From Streptomyces venezuelae (lineage in GTDB: Bacteria > Actinomycetota > Actinomycetes > Streptomycetales > Streptomycetaceae), in assembly GCF_008642275.1 (NCBI RefSeq), contig NZ_CP029189.1, positions 5,562,001 through 5,626,000 on the forward strand: a stretch of DNA of 64,000 nucleotides. The letters run 5' to 3'. Each line of letters begins with the position of its first letter. Positions within the stretch are counted from its first letter, which is position 1. The translations under genes and the position numbers were made by a program. Shown here one piece after another: positions 16,223 through 24,594 of this stretch. The notes below the pieces were generated by a model. It was not told the origin of the DNA, did no database searches, and saw only the letters and a program-made list of their open reading frames with translations.

Positions 16223-18193
16223 ATGACGAAGCCCTCCCTCCCCGACCTGCTGCACGCCGCCGTCTCCGCCGTCGGCGGCACGGAGCGCCCCGGCCAGGTG
16301 GCCATGGCCGAAGCCGTCGCCGAAGCGATCGACGACAACTCCCACCGTCTGATCCAGGCCGGTACCGGCACAGGAAAGTCCCTCGGCTACCTGGTGCCGG
16401 CCCTCGCCCACGGCGAGCGCGTGGTCGTGGCCACGGCGACGCTCGCCCTCCAGCGGCAGCTCGTCGAACGCGATCTCCCGAGGACGGTGGAGGCACTGCA
16501 CCCGCAGCTGCGCCGCCGCCCTCAGTTCGCCATGCTCAAGGGCCGGTCCAACTACCTGTGCCTGCACCGCCTGCACGAGGGCGCTCCGCAGGACGAGGAG
16601 GAGGGCCTCTTCGACCAGTTCGAGGCGGCCGCGCCCACCAGCAAGCTCGGCCAGGACCTGCTCCGCCTGCGCGACTGGGCGGACGAGACCGAGACGGGCG
16701 ACCGCGACGACCTGACTCCGGGCGTTTCGGACAAGGCCTGGTCGCAGATCTCGGTCTCCTCGCGCGAATGCCTGGGCGCGACGAAGTGCGCGTACGGCGC
16801 CGAGTGCTTCGCGGAGGCCGCCAGGGAGCGGGCCAAGCTCGCGGACGTGGTCGTCACCAACCACGCCCTGCTCGCCATCGACGCCATCGAGGGCGCGCCG
16901 GTGCTGCCGCAGCACGAGGTGCTGATCGTCGACGAGGCCCACGAGCTGGTTTCCCGGGTCACGGGCGTCGCCACCGGCGAGCTCACCCCGGGCCAGGTCA
17001 ACCGGGCCGTGAAGCGTGCCGCGAAACTGGTCGACGAGAAGACGGCGGACTCCCTGCAGACCGCCTCCGAGACCTTCGAGCGGGTGATGGAGCTGGCCCT
17101 CCCGGGCCGGCTGGAGCAGATCCCCGAGGACCTCGGCTACGCGCTGATGTCGCTGCGGGACTCCGCGCGCAATGTGATCTCGGCGATCGGCGCGACCCGG
17201 GACAAGTCCGTCCCCGACGAGGACGCGGTGCGCAAGCAGGCGCTGGCCGCGGTGGAGAACATCCACGGGGTGGCGGAGCGGATCACCAACGGTTCCGAGT
17301 ACGACGTGGTCTGGTACGAGCGCCACGACCGCTTCGGCGCCACGCTCCGGGTCGCGCCCCTGTCGGTGTCCGGCCTGCTGCGAGAGAAGCTGTTCGAGGA
17401 CCGCTCCGTGGTCCTGACCTCCGCCACCCTCAAGCTGGGCGGCGACTTCAACGGGGTCGCGGCCTCTCTGGGCCTGTCCCCCGAGGGGGTCGAGGGCGAC
17501 GACGTACCCGTCTGGCGCGGTCTCGACGTCGGCTCGCCCTTCGACTACCCCAAGCAGGGCATCCTCTACGTCGCGAAGCACCTGGCCACACCGGGCCGCG
17601 AGGGGACCCGCGGCGACATGATGGACGAGCTCGCCGAGCTGATCGAAGCGGCCGGCGGTCGCACCCTCGGTCTCTTCTCCTCCATGCGTGGCGCCAAGGC
17701 GGCCGCCGAGGAGCTGCGCAGCCGGCTCGACAACCCGATCCTGCTCCAGGGCGAGGAAACCCTCGGCGAGCTGATCAAGTCCTTCGCCGCCGACCCGAAG
17801 ACCTGCCTGTTCGGGACGCTGTCGCTCTGGCAGGGCGTGGACGTGCCCGGTCCCAGCTGTCAGCTCGTGGTCATGGACCGGATCCCCTTCCCGCGTCCCG
17901 ACGACCCGCTGATGAGCGCCCGTCAGAAGTCGGTGGAGGAGCACGGAGGCAACGGGTTCATGGCCGTCGCGGCCACGCATGCCGCGCTGCTGATGGCGCA
18001 GGGTGCGGGCCGTCTCGTACGGGCCTCCGGTGACCGTGGTGTCGTCGCGGTCCTGGACCCCCGGCTGGCGACGGCACGGTACGGGAGCTTCCTGCGGGCG
18101 ACACTGCCGGACTTCTGGTACACCACGGACCGCAACCAGGCCCGGCGTTCCCTGGCGGCGATCGACGCGACGGCCAAGGCCGACGGCAAGTAG
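16223..18193 (+). CDS. dinG: DinG/XPD-like superfamily 2 DNA helicase
   Basis: An ATP-dependent 5'-3' DNA helicase of the Rad3/XPD/DinG group, probably in DNA repair. Walker A is GTGTGKS at residues 47-53 and the DEAH box is at 237-240. Four cysteines (113, 183, 189, 195) lie between motifs I and II and match an iron-sulfur cluster domain. C-terminal motifs include LFGTLSLWQGVDVPG and QGAGRLVR. The start is ATG 16223; an upstream in-frame GTG at 16181 lacks a ribosome site. It is convergent with lexA, with a double terminator between them. I see no SOS box directly upstream. Confidence 0.92.
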   Translation: MTKPSLPDLLHAAVSAVGGTERPGQVAMAEAVAEAIDDNSHRLIQAGTGTGKSLGYLVPALAHGERVVVATATLALQRQLVERDLPRTVEALHPQLRRRPQFAMLKGRSNYLCLHRLHEGAPQDEEEGLFDQFEAAAPTSKLGQDLLRLRDWADETETGDRDDLTPGVSDKAWSQISVSSRECLGATKCAYGAECFAEAARERAKLADVVVTNHALLAIDAIEGAPVLPQHEVLIVDEAHELVSRVTGVATGELTPGQVNRAVKRAAKLVDEKTADSLQTASETFERVMELALPGRLEQIPEDLGYALMSLRDSARNVISAIGATRDKSVPDEDAVRKQALAAVENIHGVAERITNGSEYDVVWYERHDRFGATLRVAPLSVSGLLREKLFEDRSVVLTSATLKLGGDFNGVAASLGLSPEGVEGDDVPVWRGLDVGSPFDYPKQGILYVAKHLATPGREGTRGDMMDELAELIEAAGGRTLGLFSSMRGAKAAAEELRSRLDNPILLQGEETLGELIKSFAADPKTCLFGTLSLWQGVDVPGPSCQLVVMDRIPFPRPDDPLMSARQKSVEEHGGNGFMAVAATHAALLMAQGAGRLVRASGDRGVVAVLDPRLATARYGSFLRATLPDFWYTTDRNQARRSLAAIDATAKADGK

Positions 18194-18204
18194 CCCCTGA
18201 AACC

Positions 18205-18244
18205 GCGGGCGAGCCGACCGGCTTTGTCCGCTCGGCTCGCCCGC
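18205..18244. terminator. Terminator hairpin 1, dinG / lexA
   Basis: A perfect 13-bp stem (18205-18217 with 18232-18244, arm GCGGGCGAGCCGA) and a 14-nt loop, lying 11 bp after the helicase stop. Confidence 0.8.
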
Positions 18245-18278
18245 CGGTTCCGGGCATGAAGCAACCCCCGGAACCGGC
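18243..18278. terminator. Terminator hairpin 2, dinG / lexA
   Basis: A perfect 12-bp stem (18243-18254 with 18267-18278, arm GCCGGTTCCGGG) and a 12-nt loop. It abuts hairpin 1 and faces the 3' end of lexA, so the pair probably terminates both convergent transcripts. Confidence 0.75.
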
Positions 18279-18314
18279 GCAGTGGGTCCCGGGGGCTGAA
18301 TGGGGGCGGCGGGG

Positions 18315-19109
18315 TCAGACCCGACGCAGTACCGCGACCACCTTGCCGAGGATCGTCGCCTCGTCGCCGGGAATCGGCTGGTAGGCGGCGTTGTGAGGGA
18401 GGAGCCAGACGTGGCCGTCCTCGCGCTTGAAGCGCTTGACGGTGGCTTCGCCGTCGAGCATCGCGGCGACGATGTCGCCGTTCTCCGCGACCGGCTGACG
18501 ACGGACCGTGACCCAGTCGCCGTCGCAGATGGCGGCTTCGATCATCGAGTCGCCGACGACCTTGAGGACGAAGAGCTCGCCGTCACCGACCAGCTGGCGG
18601 GGGAGCGGGAAGACGTCCTCGACCGACTCCTCGGCCAGGATCGGGCCGCCCGCCGCGATCCGGCCGACCAGGGGAACGTAGGAGGCGGCGGGCTTTCCGG
18701 TGGTGTCCGTGGGCTGCGAGCTCGGCTGGTCGGAACCGCGCACTTCGTAGGCCCGGGGGCGGTGCGGGTCACGGCGCAGGAAGCCCTTGCGCTCCAGGGC
18801 CATCAGCTGGTGCGCGACCGAGGAGGTGCTGGACAGGCCGACCGCCTGGCCGATCTCCCGCATCGACGGCGGGTAACCCCGCCGCTGCACGGAGTCGCGA
18901 ATGACCTCGATGACCCTCCGCTGCCGGTCCGTGAGCCCGGAGCTGTCGGCGCGGATGCCTGGAGGTCGACCTGGCAGCGAGCGTGCGGGGCGCACTGCGG
19001 GCTCCGCATCCGGATTCAGGTTTGCGTCGTTCATGGCATGCACCGGCTCGAGTCGGCTCTGGGAGCGGTTCTGGGCAGTGATGGCGGCACTGTCTGCGGT
19101 GGTGGTCAC
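18315..19109 (-). CDS. lexA: SOS-response repressor LexA
   Basis: Represses DNA-damage genes and inactivates itself by RecA-stimulated self-cleavage. The N-terminal winged helix ([14 protein letters not shown] to [16 protein letters not shown]) is followed by the cleavage site Ala153-Gly154 in RIAAGGPIL and the Ser188/Lys225 dyad (VGDSMIE and ATVKRF). At 264 residues it has the N-terminal extension seen in Streptomyces LexA. The start is GTG 19109 with GAGAGGGG upstream; the frame continues open but without a comparable site. Two SOS-type palindromes upstream suggest autoregulation. Confidence 0.96.
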   Translation of the reverse strand: MTTTADSAAITAQNRSQSRLEPVHAMNDANLNPDAEPAVRPARSLPGRPPGIRADSSGLTDRQRRVIEVIRDSVQRRGYPPSMREIGQAVGLSSTSSVAHQLMALERKGFLRRDPHRPRAYEVRGSDQPSSQPTDTTGKPAASYVPLVGRIAAGGPILAEESVEDVFPLPRQLVGDGELFVLKVVGDSMIEAAICDGDWVTVRRQPVAENGDIVAAMLDGEATVKRFKREDGHVWLLPHNAAYQPIPGDEATILGKVVAVLRRV

Positions 19110-19171
19110 GTCGGCCCCTCTCGAAATGTTCTCCCTAGCTGGACAACGGTAGTAGCTTTCGAAAGGTTGCG

Positions 19172-19187
19172 CCAAACACACGTTCGA
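19172..19187. promoter_or_regulatory. SOS-type LexA box A upstream of lexA
   Basis: The 16-mer CCAAAC, ACAC, GTTCGA matches the Gram-positive/actinobacterial SOS consensus TCGAAC-N4-GTTCGA at 10 of 12 fixed positions. It is centred about 70 bp upstream of the lexA start codon, a suitable place for autorepression. Confidence 0.7.
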
Positions 19188-19247
19188 GTGAAAAATCGCA
19201 GATCGTCCTGCGTGGGTAAATCGAGGGGTGTATGGACGATCGGTTCG

Positions 19248-19263
19248 CCGAACGCGGGTTCGG
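19248..19263. promoter_or_regulatory. SOS-type LexA box B in the lexA-nrdR gap
   Basis: CCGAAC, GCGG, GTTCGG is a perfect palindrome whose CGAAC-N4-GTTCG core fully matches the SOS consensus; the arms extend one more base pair on each side. It lies 76 bp from box A, further from lexA. It could strengthen lexA control or serve another promoter in the gap. Confidence 0.55.
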
Positions 19264-19397
19264 CTCGGCGTCCGCCGCTTACGGTACCCTTCCCGGTCGG
19301 ATCGCGGCCTTCCGGGCCCGTGCCCAGTGTGGCACCGGGAGGCTCCGTGTCCGCCCATCGGACGCGGCGACACGCGGAGTCGCGTAAATCCGCCACA

Positions 19398-19413
19398 ACC
19401 CAAGATCTAGTGG
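19398..19413. promoter_or_regulatory. NrdR box 1 upstream of nrdR-nrdJ
   Basis: ACCCAAGATCTAGTGG matches the published NrdR-box consensus ACACWATATATWGTGT at 12 of 16 positions. NrdR represses ribonucleotide reductase operons through pairs of such boxes, including its own operon in Streptomyces. Confidence 0.75.
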
Positions 19414-19428
19414 TTGGATGAGCGCTGC

Positions 19429-19444
19429 CACCCAGAGGTTGTGG
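19429..19444. promoter_or_regulatory. NrdR box 2 upstream of nrdR-nrdJ
   Basis: CACCCAGAGGTTGTGG is a weaker match (8 of 16). It starts exactly 31 bp after box 1, the three-turn spacing seen for paired NrdR boxes. The spacing, more than the sequence, supports the call. Confidence 0.6.
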
Positions 19445-19497
19445 TCCTCGGGTCTTCCGGGGGCCTCGTCATCGCATATGCTGGTGGCTGCTTCACG

Positions 19498-19534
19498 AGC
19501 CCCCGACGGAGTCAGCCTCCGTCGTTCAGGGGCT
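19498..19534 (+). promoter_or_regulatory. Leader hairpin upstream of nrdR
   Basis: A 14-bp stem: six pairs (19498-19503 with 19529-19534) and eight pairs (19504-19511 with 19517-19524) separated by a 4-nt bulge, with a 5-nt loop. It lies 44 bp before the nrdR start. It could be a leader structure or an attenuator. I see no downstream T-run and no cobalamin-riboswitch elements. Confidence 0.45.
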
Positions 19535-19578
19535 CCGTGGGGTGATTCGGTCGTGCCACAAGGGAGGGTGAGGGAACC

Positions 19579-20091
19579 ATGCACTGCCCCTTCTGCAGGC
19601 ACCCCGACAGCCGTGTCGTCGACAGCCGCACCACGGACGACGGCACGTCGATCCGCAGGCGCCGTCAGTGCCCCGACTGCTCCCGTCGATTCACGACGGT
19701 GGAGACGGCCTCGCTGATGGTGATCAAGCGCAGCGGGGTGACCGAACCCTTCAGCCGTACCAAGGTCATCTCCGGCGTGCGCAAGGCGTGCCAGGGGCGG
19801 CCGGTCACCGAGGACGCCCTCGCCAAGCTCGGCCAGCGGGTCGAGGAGGCGGTGCGCGCCACCGGGAGCGCCGAGCTGACCACCCACGACGTGGGTCTGG
19901 CCATACTCGGCCCGTTGCAGGAACTCGATCTGGTCGCGTACCTGCGCTTCGCCTCCGTTTACAAAGCTTTCGACACCCTTGAAGACTTCGAGACCGCCAT
20001 CGCGGAACTCCGCGTGTCGCGGTCTCACCCTGAAGAGTGCGAGCTCGGTGGGACCGTCCAGGTCCCCGTGCCCGCCTCCGCCGCCGACTGA
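19579..20091 (+). CDS. nrdR: Transcriptional repressor NrdR
   Basis: A nucleotide-sensing repressor of ribonucleotide reductase genes. The zinc ribbon uses Cys3, Cys6, Cys31 and Cys34 (MHCPFC and CPDC), followed by FTTVE and an ATP-cone domain ([24 protein letters not shown]). The 170-residue length is standard. The start is ATG 19579, with AGGGAGGGTGAGGG just upstream. nrdJ follows after 144 bp and the two are a classic Streptomyces pair. Confidence 0.97.
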   Translation: MHCPFCRHPDSRVVDSRTTDDGTSIRRRRQCPDCSRRFTTVETASLMVIKRSGVTEPFSRTKVISGVRKACQGRPVTEDALAKLGQRVEEAVRATGSAELTTHDVGLAILGPLQELDLVAYLRFASVYKAFDTLEDFETAIAELRVSRSHPEECELGGTVQVPVPASAAD

Positions 20092-20235
20092 CCGGACCCC
20101 CCGTGCCCCGGCGCTCACGCGTCGTGACACGTCCGGTCGGCCAGGCGAAGAGACGTAGATACAAGACACAGCACTGTGCCGCGGAATATTGATGGCACTT
20201 TAGGGCGTTTTTGCCCGCATATGGGAGGAAGCGGC

Positions 20236-23124
20236 ATGACAGAGACGGCGAGCGGCTCGGCACGTGGTTCCCGCGCCAAGGGGACCAAGGCTGCCAAGGG
20301 CGGCCTGCGTATCGAGCGCATCCACACCACCCCGGGCGTGCACCCGTACGACGAGGTGAGCTGGGAGCGCCGTGACGTCGTCATGACCAACTGGCGCGAC
20401 GGCTCGGTCAACTTCGAGCAGCGTGGTGTCGAGTTCCCCGACTTCTGGTCGGTGAACGCGGTCAACATCGTCACCAGCAAGTACTTCCGCGGCGCGGTCG
20501 GCACCCCGCAGCGCGAGACCGGTCTGAAGCAGCTGATCGACCGGATCGTGAAGACCTACACGAAGGCCGGCGAGGACTTCGACTACTTCTCGTCGCCCGC
20601 CGACGCCGAGATCTTCGAGCACGAGCTGACCTACGCCCTCCTGCACCAGATCTTCAGCTTCAACTCCCCGGTCTGGTTCAACGTCGGTACGCCCCAGCCG
20701 CAGCAGGTCTCCGCCTGCTTCATCCTGGCCGTCGACGACTCCATGGAGTCGATCCTCGACTGGTACAAGGAAGAGGGCATGATCTTCAAGGGCGGCTCCG
20801 GCGCCGGCCTGAACCTCTCCCGCATCCGCTCCTCCAAGGAGCTGCTCTCCTCCGGCGGCAACGCCTCCGGCCCGGTCTCCTTCATGCGCGGCGCCGACGC
20901 GTCCGCCGGAACGATCAAGTCGGGCGGCGCCACCCGCCGCGCGGCCAAGATGGTCGTCCTGGACGTGGACCACCCGGACGTCGAGGACTTCATCGCCACC
21001 AAGGTGAAGGAGGAGGAGAAGATCCGCGCCCTGCGCGACGCGGGCTTCGACATGGACCTGGGCGGCGACGACATCACGTCCGTCCAGTACCAGAACGCCA
21101 ACAACTCCGTCCGCGTGAACGACGAGTTCATGACGGCCGTCGAGAACGGCACCGAGTTCGGCCTGCGCGCCCGTATGACGGGTGAGGTCATCGAGAAGGT
21201 CGACGCCAAGGCGCTCTTCCGCAAGCTCGCCGAGGCCGCGTGGGCCTGCGCCGACCCGGGCATCCAGTACGACGGTGTGATCAACAACTGGCACACCTGC
21301 CCCGAGTCCGGCCGCATCACCGCGTCCAACCCGTGCAGCGAGTACATGCACCTGGACAACACGTCCTGCAACCTCGCCTCGCTCAACCTGATGAAGTTCC
21401 TGCACGACGACGGCAAGGGCAACCAGTCCTTCGACGCCGAGCGCTTCGCCAAGGTCGTCGAGCTCGTCATCACCGCGATGGACATCTCCATCTGCTTCGC
21501 GGACTTCCCCACGCAGAAGATCGGTGAGAACACCCGCGCCTTCCGCCAGCTGGGCATCGGCTACGCCAACCTCGGCGCCCTCCTGATGGCGACCGGCCAC
21601 GCGTACGACTCCGACGGCGGCCGCACCCTCGCCGCCTCGATCACCTCGCTGATGACCGGCACCGCGTACAAGCGCTCCGCCGAGCTGGCCGCCATCGTCG
21701 GCCCGTACGACGGCTACGCCCGCAACGCCGAGTCCCACAAGCGCGTCATGAAGCAGCACGCCGACGCCAACGCCGTCGCGCCGCGCACCGACGACCTGGA
21801 CAACAGCATCTGGGCAGCGGCCACCGAGGCCTGGCAGGACGTCCTGCGCCTCGGCGAGAAGAACGGCTTCCGCAACTCCCAGGCCTCCGTCCTCGCCCCG
21901 ACCGGCACCATCGGTCTCGCGATGTCCTGCGACACCACCGGTGTCGAGCCGGACCTGGCCCTGGTCAAGTTCAAGAAGCTCGTCGGCGGCGGCTCGATGC
22001 AGATCGTCAACGGCACCGTCCCGCAGGCCCTGCGCCGCCTGGGCTACCAGGAGGAGCAGATCGAGGCGATCGTCTCCCACATCGCCGAGCACGGTGTGGT
22101 CGTCGACGCCCCGGGCCTGAAGACCGAGCACTACTCGGTGTTCGACTGCGCCATGGGCGAGCGCGCCATCTCCGCGATGGGCCACGTCCGGATGATGGCC
22201 GCGATCCAGCCCTGGATCTCCGGCGCGATCTCGAAGACGGTCAACATGCCGGAGACGGCGACCGTCGAGGAGATCGAGGAGATCTACTTCGAGGCGTGGA
22301 AGATGGGCGTCAAGGCGCTCGCGATCTACCGCGACAACTGCAAGGTCGGCCAGCCCCTCTCCGCCAAGAAGAAGGAAGCGGAGAAGGAGGAGGTCACCGT
22401 CAAGACGGAGGAGACCATCCGCGCCGCCGTCGAGAAGGTCATCGAGTACCGCCCCGTCCGCAAGCGCCTCCCCAAGGGCCGCCCGGGGATCACCACCTCG
22501 TTCACCGTCGGTGGCGCCGAGGGGTACATGACGGCCAACTCCTACCCGGACGACGGTCTGGGCGAGGTCTTCCTGAAGATGTCCAAGCAGGGTTCGACCC
22601 TCGCGGGCATGATGGACGCGTTCTCGATCGCCGTTTCGGTCGGTCTGCAGTACGGCGTTCCGCTGGAGACCTATGTCTCGAAGTTCACGAACATGCGCTT
22701 CGAGCCGGCCGGCATGACGGACGACCCGGACGTGCGGATGGCGCAGTCGATCGTCGACTACATCTTCCGCCGCCTGGCGCTGGACTTCCTGCCCTTCGAG
22801 ACGCGCTCGGCCCTCGGCATCCACACCGCCGAGGAGCGCCAGCGTCACCTGGACACCGGCTCCTACGAGCCGCTCGAGGACGAGCTGGACACGGAGTCCC
22901 TGGCCCAGGGTGCCCCGCTGACCGCGGTGCCGTCGGCTCCCAAGCCGGTCGTGGCCGTCCCCGTCCCGGCCCCGAAGACCGCGCACAGCAGCGCCGAACT
23001 GGTCGAGATGCAGCTCGGCGTCTCCGCCGACGCCCCGCTCTGCTTCTCCTGCGGTACGAAGATGCAGCGCGCCGGCTCCTGCTACATCTGCGAGGGCTGC
23101 GGCTCGACGAGCGGCTGCAGCTGA
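20236..23124 (+). CDS. nrdJ: Adenosylcobalamin-dependent ribonucleoside-diphosphate reductase
   Basis: Class II reductase that makes deoxyribonucleotides aerobically or anaerobically with coenzyme B12. The 962-residue protein has SFNSPVWFNVG, SACFIL, GGSGAGLNLSRIRS, NPCSEYMHLDNTSCNLASLNL and PTGTIG, all reductase-core motifs. It ends in a Cys-rich tail (CFSCGTKM then CYICEGCGSTSGCS) that resembles the metal-binding or redox tails of large NrdJ proteins. A Lys/Glu-rich stretch near residue 715 (KKKEAEKEEVTVK) marks an inter-domain linker. The start is ATG 20236, with GGAGGAA 5 nt upstream. Confidence 0.96.
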   Translation: MTETASGSARGSRAKGTKAAKGGLRIERIHTTPGVHPYDEVSWERRDVVMTNWRDGSVNFEQRGVEFPDFWSVNAVNIVTSKYFRGAVGTPQRETGLKQLIDRIVKTYTKAGEDFDYFSSPADAEIFEHELTYALLHQIFSFNSPVWFNVGTPQPQQVSACFILAVDDSMESILDWYKEEGMIFKGGSGAGLNLSRIRSSKELLSSGGNASGPVSFMRGADASAGTIKSGGATRRAAKMVVLDVDHPDVEDFIATKVKEEEKIRALRDAGFDMDLGGDDITSVQYQNANNSVRVNDEFMTAVENGTEFGLRARMTGEVIEKVDAKALFRKLAEAAWACADPGIQYDGVINNWHTCPESGRITASNPCSEYMHLDNTSCNLASLNLMKFLHDDGKGNQSFDAERFAKVVELVITAMDISICFADFPTQKIGENTRAFRQLGIGYANLGALLMATGHAYDSDGGRTLAASITSLMTGTAYKRSAELAAIVGPYDGYARNAESHKRVMKQHADANAVAPRTDDLDNSIWAAATEAWQDVLRLGEKNGFRNSQASVLAPTGTIGLAMSCDTTGVEPDLALVKFKKLVGGGSMQIVNGTVPQALRRLGYQEEQIEAIVSHIAEHGVVVDAPGLKTEHYSVFDCAMGERAISAMGHVRMMAAIQPWISGAISKTVNMPETATVEEIEEIYFEAWKMGVKALAIYRDNCKVGQPLSAKKKEAEKEEVTVKTEETIRAAVEKVIEYRPVRKRLPKGRPGITTSFTVGGAEGYMTANSYPDDGLGEVFLKMSKQGSTLAGMMDAFSIAVSVGLQYGVPLETYVSKFTNMRFEPAGMTDDPDVRMAQSIVDYIFRRLALDFLPFETRSALGIHTAEERQRHLDTGSYEPLEDELDTESLAQGAPLTAVPSAPKPVVAVPVPAPKTAHSSAELVEMQLGVSADAPLCFSCGTKMQRAGSCYICEGCGSTSGCS

Positions 23125-23159
23125 ACCTAGCTGCCCACCAGGCCTGAACCGCCTGGTCT

Positions 23160-23193
23160 GAGAGGGGAGTCGGCGTGCGCCGGCTCCCCTCTC
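23160..23193 (+). terminator. Terminator after nrdJ
   Basis: A 15-bp stem with one G-T pair (23160-23174 with 23179-23193, arm GAGAGGGGAGTCGGC) and a GTGC loop, 35 bp after the nrdJ stop and close to the 3' end of the convergent regulator gene. It can serve both. Confidence 0.85.
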
Positions 23194-23225
23194 TCGTCAT
23201 GGCCCGACGCGCCCGACCCACCCGC

Positions 23226-23621
23226 TCACGTGGAGGTGACCGCCTCCGGGGCGTGCTGGGCCCGGGCCCGCTCGATCTCGTTGATGTGGGTCTCGGTCCA
23301 CTGGCGGAGAGCGGTGATCGGCTCCGCCAGACTGCGGCCGAGCGCGGTCAGTTCGTACTCGACCCGGGGCGGGATCGTGGGGTACACGGTGCGGGTGACG
23401 AACCCGTCGCCCTCAAGGCTGCGCAGTGTCTGGGTGAGCATCTTCTGTGACACGCCTTCGATGCGCCGGCTCAGTTCGGTGTACCGCAGGGTGCCTTCGA
23501 GGAGGGCGTCGACGACGAGGATGGTCCACTTTCCGGAGACGTGGTCGAGTACCTGGCGCGTCGGGCATTTCGCGGAGTAGACGTCGGCGGGCAGCCCGGA
23601 TGATTCCACCGTGGTTTTCAT
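23226..23621 (-). CDS. HxlR/DUF24-family redox-type transcriptional regulator
   Basis: A small winged-helix repressor of the HxlR (MarR-like) group. The sequence CPTRQVLDHVSGKWTILVVDAL and RYTELSRRIEGVSQKMLTQTLRSLEGDGFVTR is typical. Cys19, in the KCPT position, matches the N-terminal cysteine that senses quinones or disulfide stress in YodB-type members. The start is ATG 23621 (131 residues); the frame is open to 23675, which would add 18 residues and overlap the operator region. It is divergent from a nitroreductase, a common YodB-type target. Confidence 0.88.
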   Translation of the reverse strand: MKTTVESSGLPADVYSAKCPTRQVLDHVSGKWTILVVDALLEGTLRYTELSRRIEGVSQKMLTQTLRSLEGDGFVTRTVYPTIPPRVEYELTALGRSLAEPITALRQWTETHINEIERARAQHAPEAVTST

Positions 23622-23625
23622 TGCG

Positions 23626-23675
23626 GGAGAGTAACGCACAAAAAGGTGCCTTCTTCCCAATGGAGAGTGACTCAC
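23626..23675. promoter_or_regulatory. Direct repeats in the HxlR-nitroreductase gap
   Basis: Two 14-mers, GGAGAGTAACGCAC (23626-23639) and GGAGAGTGACTCAC (23662-23675), agree at 12 positions and start 36 bp apart. They probably belong to the shared operator and promoter region. Confidence 0.5.
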
Positions 23676-23683
23676 CGACAGTA
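23669..23683. promoter_or_regulatory. YodB-type operator candidate
   Basis: GACT, seven bases, then AGTA differs at one position from the TACT-N7-AGTA site known for Bacillus YodB. It lies just before the nitroreductase start codon, where the adjacent HxlR-family repressor could block it. Confidence 0.45.
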
Positions 23684-23689
23684 AGTGTC

Positions 23690-24439
23690 ATGACGAGCCA
23701 CCACACCATGTCGGTCGCCGAGGCGATCCGCACCCGTCGCACCGTCCGCCACTACCGGCCCGACCCGATCCCGGGCACCGTGCTCGACGCGCTCCTCGCT
23801 CTCGCCGTGGAGGCCCCCACCAGCTGGAACCTGCAGGACCGGTCGATCGTCGTGGTCTCCGGAGAACAGGGCCGCGCCGGGCTGACATGGGCCACGGGAG
23901 GCCAGCCCCAGCCCCAAGAGGCGCCGGTCGTCCTGGTCTTCGTGGCCGAGCCGCAGTCCTGGCGCGAGGACCACAGCGACATCCACGAGCAGGCCCGGCG
24001 CAGCGGAGCCTGGGACGACGCGTTCATCACGATGTTCTCCACCGCGTCCAGGGCTTTCCAGGAGGACCTCGATCAGCGCGGTCTGCTCCGGGAGTACGCG
24101 GTCAAGGACGCCATGATCGCGGCCTCCTTCCTGATGCTCGCGGCCACGGAGATGGGTCTGGCGACCTCGCCCATGAACGGCTGGGACGAGGCCGCGGTGA
24201 AGAAGGTGATCGGGATCGGCGACCGTGACGACCTGGCCATCGCCCTGTTGGTCTCGGTGGGCTATGCGGCGGAGGAACGGCGCCATCCGGGTCGGCGGGC
24301 CACGGAGCGCAACGTCTTCTACGGATCGTACGGATGCCGCGGCGTCGGCGCAGGACAGCACCTGCCGGATCAGGCTGGTGGACAGCCCGGTCGCCAGCAG
24401 GACGCGGATCTGACCGGCCGTCCGCACCGGGCGGACTGA
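23690..24439 (+). CDS. Nitroreductase family protein, apparent read-through C-terminus
   Basis: An FMN-dependent oxidoreductase of the nitroreductase fold that may reduce quinones or nitro compounds. Signatures are AIRTRRTVRHYRPDPIP at the N-terminus, EAPTSWNLQ, and the middle AAEMG-like segment LMLAATEMGLATSPMNGWDE. Recognisable homology ends near RRATERNVFYGS. The last 35 or so residues are Gly/Gln-rich and run over unrelated debris on the opposite strand, so the original stop seems lost. The start is uncertain: ATG 23690 is preferred, because ATG 23660 would overlap the operators. Confidence 0.82.
   Translation: MTSHHTMSVAEAIRTRRTVRHYRPDPIPGTVLDALLALAVEAPTSWNLQDRSIVVVSGEQGRAGLTWATGGQPQPQEAPVVLVFVAEPQSWREDHSDIHEQARRSGAWDDAFITMFSTASRAFQEDLDQRGLLREYAVKDAMIAASFLMLAATEMGLATSPMNGWDEAAVKKVIGIGDRDDLAIALLVSVGYAAEERRHPGRRATERNVFYGSYGCRGVGAGQHLPDQAGGQPGRQQDADLTGRPHRAD
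24331..24421 (-). pseudogene. MerR-family regulator remnant
   Basis: The minus strand encodes about 30 residues, TAGQIRVLLATGLSTSLIRQV followed by LSCAD, that resemble the dimer-proximal part of small MerR-family regulators. No N-terminal helix-turn-helix and no C-terminus follow in frame. It looks like the remains of a deleted gene, now overlapped by the 3' end of the nitroreductase frame. Confidence 0.5.
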
Positions 24440-24594
24440 ACTGGCTGACGGCCGTCGAGCCGGCCGGCGTCGTCCTCGCGGCACGGCTGGCGGTCGAGGA
24501 GGTGCCCGAGCGCCCCTTGTTCGGCTCGGACGCGCCGTGCGCCGGTCCCATCCCCGCCCGCGCCGCCGTCGAACGCGTCACCCGGCCGGGCGCG
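24440..24594 (+). pseudogene. Possible hydrolase gene remnant
   Basis: One plus-strand frame reads LNWLTAVEPAGVVLAARLAVEEV then RPLFGSDAPCAGP and AAVERV. The LFGSD segment recalls the metal-binding end of TIM-barrel amidohydrolases. The stretch has no start, is cut off at both ends and adjoins the MerR remnant. The family call is weak; that the region is gene debris is more secure. Confidence 0.3.

Noticed and set aside
19414..19578. Possible cobalamin riboswitch before nrdR-nrdJ
   Set aside because: The leader is too short and lacks the B12-box and the expected multi-stem fold. NrdR boxes explain control better.
20200..22986. 928-residue minus-strand open frame opposite nrdJ
   Set aside because: A typical high-GC antisense shadow with no motif, start site or ribosome site.
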